Positions 6,925-14,479 of a DNA stretch of 33,572 nucleotides are shown here, piece after piece. Numbering within the stretch: position 1 is the stretch's first letter; each line of letters starts with the position of its first letter. The notes beneath the pieces are model-generated. The model saw only the letters and a program-made list of their open reading frames with translations, had not been told where the DNA came from and did not search any database. The position numbers and the translations under genes are program-made. The DNA comes from Spirochaetales bacterium (GTDB lineage: Bacteria > Spirochaetota > Spirochaetia > DSM-2461): the NCBI GenBank assembly GCA_022360655.1, contig JAKSCK010000137.1, positions 1 through 33,572 on the forward strand. Reading direction: 5' to 3'.

Positions 6925-7374
6925 ATGAAAAAAGTGCTGAGTGCCTTTCTCTTTATTGCGATTTCGTCATCGGTCTTTGGGCAGAGCAACACGCTGATTG
7001 ATTCATTTCTTGAGTTAGAAAATGCCGATGTTGGAACCACTCTACTCTTGATTGCTCAATCCGCTGGTGTTCTTGATGAAAAGGCCAGTGCACAAGATGC
7101 CTATGATTGGGCCCTTGAAGAGTCTTTTGGAAAGCATATTCAACGGTTAAATCCCGAGGAGGGGATCAGTCTAGGACTGTTCTACCTTGTCTTGTTTGAA
7201 ACCTATCAAATCAAAGGGGGGCTCATGTACAGAGTCACCCGCCATCCCCGATATGCGGCATTGGAGGCCGGTTATTTGGGATATGTAGAACCCTCAGGTC
7301 TTTTTGCAACACGAAGAATCAGACCCTACGAGGTACTCACAGGAATTGGTTACGTTGCTGGAGGTGCTCTGTGA
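6925..7374 (+). CDS. Small secreted protein, possibly a spirochaete-type family
   Basis: A 149-residue protein with a clear signal peptide (MKKVLSAFLFIAISSSVFG, cleavage near residue 19). The mature part has no enzyme motif that I recognise. The segment YQIKGGLMYRVTRHPRYAALEAGYLGY is the most distinctive, and from memory resembles conserved small exported proteins of Treponema and relatives. The ATG has an AAGGAAG Shine-Dalgarno. The stop overlaps the GTG of the next gene by four bases (7371-7374), so it is co-translated with a predicted outer-membrane barrel and probably helps an envelope function. Genuine gene: high confidence. Function unknown. Confidence 0.75.
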   Translation: MKKVLSAFLFIAISSSVFGQSNTLIDSFLELENADVGTTLLLIAQSAGVLDEKASAQDAYDWALEESFGKHIQRLNPEEGISLGLFYLVLFETYQIKGGLMYRVTRHPRYAALEAGYLGYVEPSGLFATRRIRPYEVLTGIGYVAGGAL

Positions 7375-8669
7375 AACGTCTCATCATCAGTTTATTTCTC
7401 CTCAGTACAATCAGTCTGATAGCCTTTGCTTATGATGGGATGTGGGGTGGACGTTTGGACTTCAACCTGGAATTGCCAGAAGTGATGGGTTCAACAGCTT
7501 CCATTCATTCAGAGGATCATCTCAGTCTTTGGTATCGGGGTACTTGGGGCGATGTGGCCAATCTTGAAATTGAAGGTGGTGTTGGTGGAACACTGGATTT
7601 CATCATGGGACTCGATACAGATCTTAAATTTGAGTACAAACAAACAGAATATACGATTTATCCAGAATTAGATTTGCTCAATATTTATGGAACTGTAGAT
7701 GGCTGGGATTATCGAGCCGGTCGATTCTTTTTTTCAGATCCAGCTTCTCTGGTGATTTCCACCCCTGCGGATGGAGTCTCGGCTTACTATTCCTTTGGTA
7801 GTCATTTTCTCGGAATGGGTGTGGGATATGCTGGCCTCACGTTCAATGAATCGGTGGAATACTATCTCACCCAACAGGATGTCAAAAATATTGAAGAGCA
7901 ACTTCTGGCCAATGCCCGTTTAATGGAATTTCTTCATTGGTCTATGCCTGGTGCTTTAGCAGAATTCCAACCCTCCGTGTATTTTCTAGGTCTTCAGGAT
8001 CTTTCCTCCTCAGCCTCTCTTGCAGAGGATGATGTTCAACGATTGCAAACCTACTATGCCCAAGCCATGGTGCGTGGCAATGTTGGTGGACGTTTGCTTT
8101 ATGAGGTGGCTGCTTCTGGTCAATATGGAAAGTATGGTTCTTCTCAAATCCTTGCCGGAGCTGCACGAACAGAATTGGCTGTGGCTTTGGTTCCTTCGCT
8201 TTGGCTCACCTTTGAGGGACTTGTTTCAACAGGGGATGTTTGGTCGGATCGGGATGGATATTTATTGGGTGGAACGGTTGCAGATTCCCTGAATCAGTAT
8301 CTGCCAGTTTCAACTGTCGCAACCCGTGGATATGTGGTGGAATTTGAACTTGGGAATTTGACCAGTTTTGGGCTTGGTTTGAATTGGAAGAGCTCAGAGA
8401 CTTTTGCTCTTGAGTTGAGTGGAACCACATTCCTGCGCATGGCTAATGGTCCTGTTTCAGCTTCTCAGGTGACATCCTCCAGTGGGGAAAGTCTCTTTGT
8501 GGGGCAAGAGGGACTTCTTGGATTCTATTGGCGTCCAACGTCAGATTTTGGTTTGAACCTCAAAGCCGGTGTGCTTTATCCTGGTTCCCCCATAGTGATT
8601 GATGCAAATCTCAAACGCTATCTTCCTGTGCTATTTAAGATGGGATTTGATGTCTCGTGGAGTTTCTAG
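7371..8669 (+). CDS. Predicted outer-membrane beta-barrel protein
   Basis: A 432-residue protein with an N-terminal signal peptide (about 1-20, ending AFA) and a body of alternating polar/hydrophobic strands rich in Gly, Tyr and Trp (for example LDFNLELPEVMG, DWDYRAGRFFF-like segments, GRLLYEVAASGQYGKYG). It ends in MGFDVSWSF; a terminal Phe in such a context is the usual Bam-recognised outer-membrane signal. No porin family could be named. GTG start overlapping the previous gene's stop (GTGA) suggests coupled translation. The next gene starts after a Shine-Dalgarno that overlaps this stop codon, so the three genes form one unit. Confidence 0.75.
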   Translation: MKRLIISLFLLSTISLIAFAYDGMWGGRLDFNLELPEVMGSTASIHSEDHLSLWYRGTWGDVANLEIEGGVGGTLDFIMGLDTDLKFEYKQTEYTIYPELDLLNIYGTVDGWDYRAGRFFFSDPASLVISTPADGVSAYYSFGSHFLGMGVGYAGLTFNESVEYYLTQQDVKNIEEQLLANARLMEFLHWSMPGALAEFQPSVYFLGLQDLSSSASLAEDDVQRLQTYYAQAMVRGNVGGRLLYEVAASGQYGKYGSSQILAGAARTELAVALVPSLWLTFEGLVSTGDVWSDRDGYLLGGTVADSLNQYLPVSTVATRGYVVEFELGNLTSFGLGLNWKSSETFALELSGTTFLRMANGPVSASQVTSSSGESLFVGQEGLLGFYWRPTSDFGLNLKAGVLYPGSPIVIDANLKRYLPVLFKMGFDVSWSF

Positions 8670-8679
8670 GAGGATGATG

Positions 8680-9336
8680 ATGAGCAAACGATTTATTTTT
8701 ATTGCCATATGGATTGGTCTTGCTGTGTCTCTCAGTGGCCAGGATGCCATGGTGAAAGAAGCCTCTGGATCTGTTGAAACAAGGATTTCTAATGGGGAGT
8801 GGACTCCGGTTCAAGTGGGGCAGTCTCTTGCTTCCAATACCACCATTTCCACAGGTTTTGGTGCTAAAGCGATCCTGGAAATTGGAGGAATGTCTGTAAC
8901 TCTAGCTCCTTTGACACGTATTCGCATTGATGAACTTGAGACATCAGGTGCTGTTCCTAAAACGGCTTTGAGTCTTCAGGCGGGGCGTTTGCGGGCAAGT
9001 CGGCCTGCTGCAACACGTCGAAGTGCTTCAGCAATTGATTTTCGTGTGAGTAGCCCTGTGGCAACAGCGGCTGTGCGGGGAACTGATTTCGAAATGAGTC
9101 CCACACGGGTGAAAACAAAAGAGGGAGTTGTGTCCTATTCCCAAGGGCGGACGGTGGTTCTTGCTCCTGCTGGAACAACGGCCTACACAACCCAAGGACA
9201 GCAAACCATGGATCCGGCTGAGACGGCTGTTGAAGCTTTTGTTGTGGAGACTATTGCTGGAATAGAGGGGTTACTCAGTGCACCTCAACAGCCTTCAACC
9301 ACTTCCCGTGGTTCGCTTCAAATCATTTTGCAATAA
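8680..9336 (+). CDS. FecR-domain secreted protein
   Basis: About 218 residues when started at the third of three adjacent ATGs, placed six bases after AGGAGG (8668-8673). This start gives a clean signal peptide (MSKRFIFIAIWIGLAVSLSG); upstream in-frame starts would lie inside the barrel gene. The mature N-terminus reads KEASGSVETRISNGEWTPVQVGQSLASNTTISTGFGAKAILEIGG, and then SPVATAAVRGTDFEMSPTRVKTKEGVVSYSQG, the typical FecR pattern. FecR domains occur in anti-sigma regulators, but stand-alone secreted forms like this are common in spirochaetes and other diderms with unknown role. Its tight linkage to the barrel gene suggests an envelope partnership. Confidence 0.8.
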   Translation: MSKRFIFIAIWIGLAVSLSGQDAMVKEASGSVETRISNGEWTPVQVGQSLASNTTISTGFGAKAILEIGGMSVTLAPLTRIRIDELETSGAVPKTALSLQAGRLRASRPAATRRSASAIDFRVSSPVATAAVRGTDFEMSPTRVKTKEGVVSYSQGRTVVLAPAGTTAYTTQGQQTMDPAETAVEAFVVETIAGIEGLLSAPQQPSTTSRGSLQIILQ

Positions 9337-9356
9337 TTGCTAACGATGGAATATGG

Positions 9357-9389
9357 GATTCTTTTGAGAATGGCCACATCAAAAGAATC
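9357..9389 (+). other. Hairpin between the FecR gene and the first lipoprotein gene
   Basis: GATTCTTTTGA at 9357-9367 pairs perfectly (11 bp) with TCAAAAGAATC at 9379-9389 around an 11-base loop. It sits 20 bases after the FecR stop. The following TTAAAAATAAAA is A-rich rather than T-rich, so it may be a weak terminator or an RNA processing or stability stem between the two gene groups. Confidence 0.4.
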
Positions 9390-9416
9390 TTAAAAATAAA
9401 AAAAGGAGGAAGGGAG

Positions 9417-10262
9417 ATGATGAAAGGGAATCGAGTGACTCGCATGAGCTGGATTGCCATTGTTTTACTCTTTGGTTTATTTCTAACGAATTCCTGTTCT
9501 GGTGTGATAGGAAAGTATGGCTTTATCACGGTGTCATTGCCCTCGTCCTCAGGACGATATGTTGCTGAAAACGCCGATCGTGGGTTTGTGATTGCGATGC
9601 AGGCTGACCGGGCCTTTTCGATGAATGTTTATGAAGGTGATGCCTATTCTGAACTGATAGATGGCCAAGCTTCACTCGCGAACTTGATTCCTGGGGATTA
9701 CATCATTGGTGTTGTGCTCACAGGCGATGATGATGGTTCCAGAGTCAATATGGGTTTTGCTCTCCATGCAGTAACGGTTACGCCAGGAGTCAATGAAGTC
9801 ATAATCCCTGTCGGACCTGGAATTCGGAGCCTTGTCATCAATGGTCATACGATTGATAACCCCTTCCGGAGCAACTCCCTTCCCATTCGTTTCGAACATC
9901 AAAAAATGATCTTCAGCAACATTGGTGCCCCTGAGACTCAGATGTGGGATGGGGATTATAAGGTGGAGATTGTGTTCTATGATAATGAGGAAGGTGGGGT
10001 ATCATTTGATGCTCTGCACTCCTATACCAAGGAAAGTGTGGGAGATGATCCTATTGATTTGACTCTTGATGAAGGGTTGATGGAATATTTTTATCTTCTT
10101 AATGCCGACTGGTCAGGATTTAGGGCCTCATTCAGTTACGGTTATGGTGAAGAAACACCTTCATTAAATGGACCTCAGGAATTGTGGTTTGAGTTTGAGG
10201 GATTGCAATCCAAAGACAATTCGGAGCCAGATAATCCTAATCCAGATAATCCTCTGCCATGA
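9417..10262 (+). CDS. Lipoprotein, first of a tandem paralogous pair
   Basis: A 281-residue predicted lipoprotein with a signal sequence ending LTNSC (Cys27). The start ATG lies seven bases after GGAGG. The body looks all-beta. Conserved blocks shared with the next gene include CSGVIG, ITV-LP--GRY, GDYIIGVVLTG (GRYIIGVVLTG in the partner), NMGFAL-AV, IPVGPG and SLPIRFE. The segment around GDYIIGVVL followed by a short acidic loop recalls the DUF2141-like LPPGNYVIGLLHDED pattern, so a remote fold relationship is possible. The tail has a PDNP repeat. Function unknown. It follows the barrel/FecR unit, suggesting a surface or periplasmic role. Confidence 0.7.
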   Translation: MMKGNRVTRMSWIAIVLLFGLFLTNSCSGVIGKYGFITVSLPSSSGRYVAENADRGFVIAMQADRAFSMNVYEGDAYSELIDGQASLANLIPGDYIIGVVLTGDDDGSRVNMGFALHAVTVTPGVNEVIIPVGPGIRSLVINGHTIDNPFRSNSLPIRFEHQKMIFSNIGAPETQMWDGDYKVEIVFYDNEEGGVSFDALHSYTKESVGDDPIDLTLDEGLMEYFYLLNADWSGFRASFSYGYGEETPSLNGPQELWFEFEGLQSKDNSEPDNPNPDNPLP

Positions 10263-10266
10263 TGTC

Positions 10267-10302
10267 CTCCTCCATCACTGCAATCCCGCAGTGATGGAGG
10301 AG
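10267..10302 (+). terminator. Strong hairpin after the first paralogous lipoprotein gene
   Basis: A perfect 15-bp stem pairs 10267-10281 with 10288-10302 over an AATCCC loop, beginning four bases after the stop codon. The T-rich stretch comes only about 15 bases later, so termination strength is uncertain. Confidence 0.65.
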
Positions 10303-10433
10303 CCCGAGAAAAATCCCTTCTTTTCGAACCTCAATTCTTCCATTGTCCTTTTCTGTCTCATTCTTCTATCAGCATAATTAATAGTGATAAGATCATATAG
10401 ATGAGATATGTTTCACTTCATGGAGGACATCGA

Positions 10434-11216
10434 ATGTCACAGATAAAGTCTCTACTTCGTTCATATTTTGCCCAAATCTCTCTCATCCTCATTTGTGTTG
10501 CAATGAGTGCTTGTTCTGGAGTGATTGGCAATGTTGGGCAAATTACGGTGACATTGCCTCTCCAACGTGGCCGGTATATTTCAACCCATGCATCAAGTGG
10601 ATACATCGTTGCGATGAAAGATGGACAGAATGTTGCATCGGCATCCTATCAGGGTGGAACTTTTGCAGAGCTCCGTAATGGAGAAGCTGTTCTAGAGGAT
10701 CTTGCCCCTGGACGTTACATCATTGGGGTTGTGCTCACGGGTATTGTTCTTGATGAAGAATACAATGTGGGCTTTGCCTTAAAAGCAGTGAATGTTGAGT
10801 CTGGACGAAATCAGGTTGAAATTCCTGTGGGGCCTGGACTCAATTTTTTGGAAATTAATGGAACCATGGTGAATGATTTGTTCCGGAATCCTTCTCTTCC
10901 CATTCGATTTGAAGAGAACCGAATCATTTTCACAGATATTGGAGAGCCAGGATTGCAGGGACACTACTTTGATGTGATTTTCTCTGATCGTGAAGAAGCC
11001 AATGTTACGGCACTTTCACCACGTTATGTGCATTCAGGTGGTATTGGTGATCCTGCAATTCGTCAAGCTCCAGGGGAGTCTGGAGTAGAGGCCTACAGCA
11101 TTCCTAGTGACCCGAATAACCAGGAAGAATTACAGGGAGTGGAATTCCTGTTTCGTTATGGTCGGGGATTGACTGGTCCGGATTCGTTGATACTGGAATT
11201 TCAATACACTCCTTAA
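10434..11216 (+). CDS. Lipoprotein, second of a tandem paralogous pair
   Basis: About 260 residues when started at the ATG seven bases after GGAGG (10422-10426); an earlier in-frame ATG at 10401 lacks a Shine-Dalgarno. The signal sequence ends in AMSAC followed by SGVIG, giving a lipobox cysteine near residue 27. It is clearly homologous to the preceding lipoprotein across the first 180 or so residues (ITVTLP--RGRY, GYIVAMKDGQ, APGRYIIGVVLTG, NVGFALKAVNVESG, IPVGPGLNFLEING, SLPIRFEENRIIFTDIGEPG). The C-terminal thirds differ more. The pair is most simply a tandem duplication with diverged tips. Function unknown. Confidence 0.7.
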   Translation: MSQIKSLLRSYFAQISLILICVAMSACSGVIGNVGQITVTLPLQRGRYISTHASSGYIVAMKDGQNVASASYQGGTFAELRNGEAVLEDLAPGRYIIGVVLTGIVLDEEYNVGFALKAVNVESGRNQVEIPVGPGLNFLEINGTMVNDLFRNPSLPIRFEENRIIFTDIGEPGLQGHYFDVIFSDREEANVTALSPRYVHSGGIGDPAIRQAPGESGVEAYSIPSDPNNQEELQGVEFLFRYGRGLTGPDSLILEFQYTP

Positions 11217-11234
11217 ACCATTTCTTATGAGATG

Positions 11235-11264
11235 GCCTCCGCAAAAATTGTGGAGGCTTTTTTT
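11235..11264 (+). terminator. Intrinsic terminator after the lipoprotein pair
   Basis: GCCTCC at 11235-11240 pairs with GGAGGC at 11252-11257, followed by seven T residues (11258-11264). A textbook rho-independent terminator 18 bases past the stop codon. Confidence 0.85.
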
Positions 11265-11379
11265 GTCTCACAGAATATCGTAACCATTTTCTCCAAAACC
11301 ATGAAATCATCCCCATTTCCCTTCATGGGATGAGTTGTGGAGTTTTCATCAGAAACAAAGAAAAAAAGGGGAGGCGAAC

Positions 11380-11408
11380 TTGATTTTGGTAATACAAAGT
11401 ATTAAGTT
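11380..11408 (+). promoter_or_regulatory. Promoter with palindromic operator for the RHH-znuACB operon
   Basis: TTGATT at 11380-11385 and TAAGTT at 11403-11408 are 17 bases apart and form a plausible -35/-10 pair. The perfect inverted repeat TAATAC-AAA-GTATTA at 11390-11404 fills most of the spacer and touches the -10 box, so a bound repressor would block RNA polymerase. The first gene of the operon encodes a ribbon-helix-helix protein with a metal-site signature, the natural candidate to bind here. The site and its occupant are inferred. Confidence 0.6.
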
Positions 11409-11441
11409 AGTTTTGCCTATGAAAAAAAGGCGGAGGAGCTT

Positions 11442-11723
11442 ATGGCAAAAACGCATAAAGATGAAATCATCACATTCAAGGCTGATGCGTCGTTAGCGCA
11501 AGCCTTGGCTGGGGTGGGGAATCGATCTGACTTCATCCGGAATGCGGTGCTTCAGGCCTTAGGCAACATCTGTCCATTGTGCAATGGTGCTGGAACTTTA
11601 TCGGCTTCTCAAAAAAATCATTGGGAAGTTTTTGCCCGGCATCATCGTTTTGAAACATGTGATGGGTGCCAAGAGGAGTATTTGGTTTGTGACCATGAGC
11701 CCTCTGAAGCTCCCATGCATTAG
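11442..11723 (+). CDS. Ribbon-helix-helix protein with zinc-binding CxxC motifs, putative zinc-responsive repressor
   Basis: A 93-residue protein. Residues 8-41 (DEIITFKADASLAQALAGVG-NRSDFIRNAVLQAL) fit a MetJ/Arc/CopG ribbon-helix-helix DNA-binding domain: a beta strand, then two helices with the NRSDFIRNAV turn. The C-terminal half holds CPLC (Cys44, Cys47) followed by NGAG, His60/67/68, then CDGC (Cys73, Cys76) and Cys83/His85, enough ligands for at least one structural or sensing zinc. It is the first gene before znuA (22-base gap), with GGAGG five bases before the ATG and a perfect palindrome in its promoter. This layout suggests an autoregulated metal sensor analogous in architecture to NikR but with a different metal domain. 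The zinc-sensing role is inferred from context. Confidence 0.7.
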   Translation: MAKTHKDEIITFKADASLAQALAGVGNRSDFIRNAVLQALGNICPLCNGAGTLSASQKNHWEVFARHHRFETCDGCQEEYLVCDHEPSEAPMH

Positions 11724-11745
11724 GCAATATTACTGGAGGTTTTAC

Positions 11746-12792
11746 ATGAAAGGATCAATGCCTATGAAAGGGTTTCTTCTTCTGATCTTCACTTTAGGTG
11801 CCATCATGGCCCACGCCAGTGGTCAATCTGAGGATTCCCTCGCAAATGGTCCCCTCAATATTGTTGTAAGCACAAACATTCTCGGGGATGTAGTGAACCA
11901 GATTGTTGGTGAAAGAGCCAATGTGACGGTACTGATTCAACCAGGGGAGAATCCCCATTCCTATCAGCCTTCCCCGAGAGATGCAGCTCAATTGGAAATG
12001 GCTGACATGATTTTTGTGAATGGCCATGGTCTTGAATCGGGGATTCTGGATTTGTTGGAAGACAGCACCGCTCATGTTATAGAGGTGTCTGGCAATCTTG
12101 ACCCTGAGATTGAGCATGATGATTCTGATCTTCATGAGGAACATGGAGAAGATGATCATCACGATGAGGATATGGATGACCATGATGAAGAGATGGATCA
12201 TCACGAAGAAGAAATGGATGACCATGAAAGTCATGATGAGCATGATCATGGCGATGGTGACCCGCATTTCTGGCAGAGCCCCAGACATGTCGTTCATTGG
12301 ACAGAGGTGATTGAAGAGGCTCTGGTTGAAGCCGATTCCGCTCAAGCGGAGGCGTATCATCAAGCGGCCGTTGAGTATCGTGGAATACTCGCAGCTTTAG
12401 ATGCGGAAGTTGAAGCTCTTGTGGCACGTGTTCCTGAGCAACGCCGATACCTTGTCACAGATCATCATGTGCTGGGTCATTTTGCTCATGACTATGGTTT
12501 TACTGAAGTTGGTGCCGTGATTCCTTCGTCCAGTGATCAGTCTGATGCGTCGGCTCGGCAGATTGCCAAATTGGTGGAATTGCTTCAAGAATTACAGGTG
12601 CCGGCCATCTTTGTTGGGGAAACAGCAGGACGAGGCGTTCAAGAACTCATCAAATCACTGGCTGCTGAGGTTGGAGATGTGAAGGTTGTGCCCATTTTGA
12701 CGGGGAGTTTAGCGCAAGTTGGACAACGTGGAGATTCTTATGAAGATTTTGTTCGTGTGAATGCAGAACGCATCTCTGAGTCTCTTCGATGA
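11746..12792 (+). CDS. znuA: Zinc ABC transporter substrate-binding protein with His/Asp-rich loop
   Basis: A 348-residue cluster A-I (TroA/ZnuA-type) metal-binding protein. The chosen ATG at 11746 lies six bases after GGAGG and precedes a signal sequence (about 1-26). Metal ligand positions are visible: NPHSYQPSPRD (His71), DPHFWQSPRH (His174), TDHHVLGHFAHDYG (His240) and FVGETAGRG (Glu292). Between residues 124 and 174 is a flexible loop with 13 His and very many Asp/Glu, a hallmark of ZnuA rather than manganese-binding proteins; it captures zinc or regulates transport. The loop contains internal near-repeats of the MDDH and MDHH type. It is cotranscribed with the ATPase (ATGA overlap at 12789-12792) and permease genes. 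Zinc specificity is well supported by the loop but not proven. Confidence 0.92.
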   Translation: MKGSMPMKGFLLLIFTLGAIMAHASGQSEDSLANGPLNIVVSTNILGDVVNQIVGERANVTVLIQPGENPHSYQPSPRDAAQLEMADMIFVNGHGLESGILDLLEDSTAHVIEVSGNLDPEIEHDDSDLHEEHGEDDHHDEDMDDHDEEMDHHEEEMDDHESHDEHDHGDGDPHFWQSPRHVVHWTEVIEEALVEADSAQAEAYHQAAVEYRGILAALDAEVEALVARVPEQRRYLVTDHHVLGHFAHDYGFTEVGAVIPSSSDQSDASARQIAKLVELLQELQVPAIFVGETAGRGVQELIKSLAAEVGDVKVVPILTGSLAQVGQRGDSYEDFVRVNAERISESLR

Positions 12793-13610
12793 GTGAAGTT
12801 CGCTGTGAATCTCGAAGGCGGGCTCTGGCCTATGGCGGGCGATGCCATCTTGCATCGCTGGCTGGTGAGCCTGCCCTAGAGGTGAAGGGAGTCTCTCATC
12901 GTTATCCCGCCATGCAGGATGATGCTCTCTCTGCTGTGAATCTGAAGATTCATCCAGGAGAACGGGTGGCCTTGGTTGGTCCGAATGGAGCGGGTAAGTC
13001 CACCCTCATTCGCTTGATTTTAGGGATGGAGACGCCTTTGGCGGGAAGTGTTTCTGTTTTTGGACACTCCGCTTCCCGTTGCCTCCACCGCGTTGCGGTG
13101 GTCCCCCAGAGAAGCAGCATTGATTGGCATTTTCCTGTCACTGTGCGTCAGGTGGTCACCATGGGGCGTTATGTGCACCTTGGCTGGTTCCGCCGACCCA
13201 AAGCAGAGGATAAAGAGGCCGTTGATGCGGCTCTGGAAGCCATGGAAATTCAAGATCTAGCAGAGCGGCAGGTTGGAGAGCTTTCAGGAGGGCAACAACA
13301 GCGCGTGATGTTGGCCAGAACCTTGGCCCATGATGCGGATTTAATGCTGCTTGATGAGCCACTGAATCATGTGGATATCTCAACACAGGAATTGATTTTC
13401 CACACCTTAGAACGGCTCACAGCCCAGGGAAAAGCCGTCATGGTGAGTACGCATGATTTAGGTGTACTCACCGTTCATTTCTCACGAGCCCTTTTCTTAG
13501 ACAAACGAATCATTGCTGATGGACCTCCTCGGGAGGTACTCACACCAGAAACCATTGCTGAAGCCTATGGCTTTGAATTTCATAAGGACTATGCACCATG
13601 GACTTCCTGA
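12789..13610 (+). CDS. znuC: Zinc ABC transporter ATP-binding protein
   Basis: A 273-residue ABC ATPase that would power zinc uptake at the inner membrane. Walker A GPNGAGKST is at 64-72, the Q-loop in VAVVPQRSSIDWHFP, the signature LSGGQQQR at 165-172, Walker B LMLLDEP at 185-191, and the switch His in MVSTHDLG. The SSIDWHFPVTV stretch after the Q-loop is typical of Zn/Mn importer ATPases, and the troB product in this window carries the same block ([10 protein letters not shown]). About 27 residues precede the ABC core, slightly more than usual. The start overlaps the znuA stop by four bases (ATGA), and its end overlaps the permease start by 13 bases. Confidence 0.93.
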   Translation: MSEVRCESRRRALAYGGRCHLASLAGEPALEVKGVSHRYPAMQDDALSAVNLKIHPGERVALVGPNGAGKSTLIRLILGMETPLAGSVSVFGHSASRCLHRVAVVPQRSSIDWHFPVTVRQVVTMGRYVHLGWFRRPKAEDKEAVDAALEAMEIQDLAERQVGELSGGQQQRVMLARTLAHDADLMLLDEPLNHVDISTQELIFHTLERLTAQGKAVMVSTHDLGVLTVHFSRALFLDKRIIADGPPREVLTPETIAEAYGFEFHKDYAPWTS

Positions 13611-14428
13611 TAGAGCCTTTGGGATACGATTTTATGCTCCGTGGTCTCACTGGTGGCCTTTTGGCGGCCACGGCCTGCGCCATTCTGAGTGCTTTTGTGG
13701 TTTGGCGGGGAATGTCTTTTATGGGGGATGCTCTGGCTCATTCGGTACTCCCTGGCATTGTTTTTGCCTATTGGGCTGGATTCAGTCTCCTATGGGGAGC
13801 CCTAGGGGCGGCTGTGCTTGTGGTGGCTGGTATTGGTTGGGCCTCTCGTAAGGAAGGATTACGGGAAGATGCGGCCATTGGAGTTGTGTTTGCAGGCTTT
13901 TTTGCCCTGGGAATCTTGATGCTGAGCAAGGTGGCCACAGCTGCAGATTTAGGACACATACTTTTTGGAAACATCCTTGGTGTCTCTAAGCAAGATTTAA
14001 TTTTTATGGCCATTGTGACTGTTTTTGTGGTTTTGGCCACAGTTCTGACTTTCAAAGAATTGGTTGCTGCGTCTTTTGATCCATCTCATGCCCGGGCCAT
14101 TGGACTCTCTCCTTCTTTGGTCCGATTCATTCTACTTGGACTGTTGGCGCTCACAACGGTTGTGGCCCTACGAACGGTTGGAGTTGTTCTTGTCTTGGCC
14201 CTGCTCGTTACCCCTGGTGCACCAGCTTCCATGGTTTCTAAGCGTTTATGGGGCATCATGGCTCTTTCGGTTAGCCTGGCTTTTCTTTCTACTATTCTTG
14301 GGTTCTATGCCTCTTACTATGCTGATGTACCCTCTGGCCCAGCCATTGTTTTGGCGCTCACATTGTTCTTTTTATTTTTTTCTGGCATAGGACAAATCCA
14401 AAAGCACCGTCGTCAACGCCGGTCTTGA
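13598..14428 (+). CDS. znuB: Zinc ABC transporter permease
   Basis: A 276-residue ABC-3 family integral membrane protein with about eight hydrophobic segments. Family marks include SFMGDALAHSVLPGIVFAY, LREDAAIGVVFAGFFALGILML, ELVAASFDPSHARAIGLS and TVGVVLVLALLVTPGAPASMV. The length is normal, so unlike the two tro permeases in this window it lacks a C-terminal extension. It is the last gene of the regulator-znuA-znuC-znuB operon, ending before a strong bidirectional hairpin. Presumably a homodimer forms the channel with two ZnuC subunits. Confidence 0.92.
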   Translation: MDFLIEPLGYDFMLRGLTGGLLAATACAILSAFVVWRGMSFMGDALAHSVLPGIVFAYWAGFSLLWGALGAAVLVVAGIGWASRKEGLREDAAIGVVFAGFFALGILMLSKVATAADLGHILFGNILGVSKQDLIFMAIVTVFVVLATVLTFKELVAASFDPSHARAIGLSPSLVRFILLGLLALTTVVALRTVGVVLVLALLVTPGAPASMVSKRLWGIMALSVSLAFLSTILGFYASYYADVPSGPAIVLALTLFFLFFSGIGQIQKHRRQRRS

Positions 14429-14444
14429 AGAGACTTTTTTATTG

Positions 14445-14477
14445 ATCCTCTTTCAAAAACGGATTTTGAAAGAGGAT
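14445..14477 (+). terminator. Bidirectional terminator between znuB and the GGDEF-EAL gene
   Basis: A perfect 14-bp stem pairs 14445-14458 with 14464-14477 around ACGGA, with A/T runs at the base of the loop. It lies between the znuB stop (14428) and the convergent gene's stop (14480), so it probably ends both transcripts. Confidence 0.75.
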
Positions 14478-14479
14478 GA

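Noticed and set aside
8599..8679. Upstream starts for the FecR gene
   Set aside because: They lie within the barrel gene, lack a Shine-Dalgarno and would spoil the signal peptide; the ATG at 8680 is much better placed.
11584..11745. Long N-terminal extension of ZnuA
   Set aside because: The extension overlaps the RHH gene in another frame; the ATG at 11746 has a GGAGG and precedes the signal peptide.
12077..12427. Met/His-rich open frames on both strands in the znuA loop region
   Set aside because: They arise from the repetitive GATGA/CATCA codons of the His/Asp loop and are not genes.
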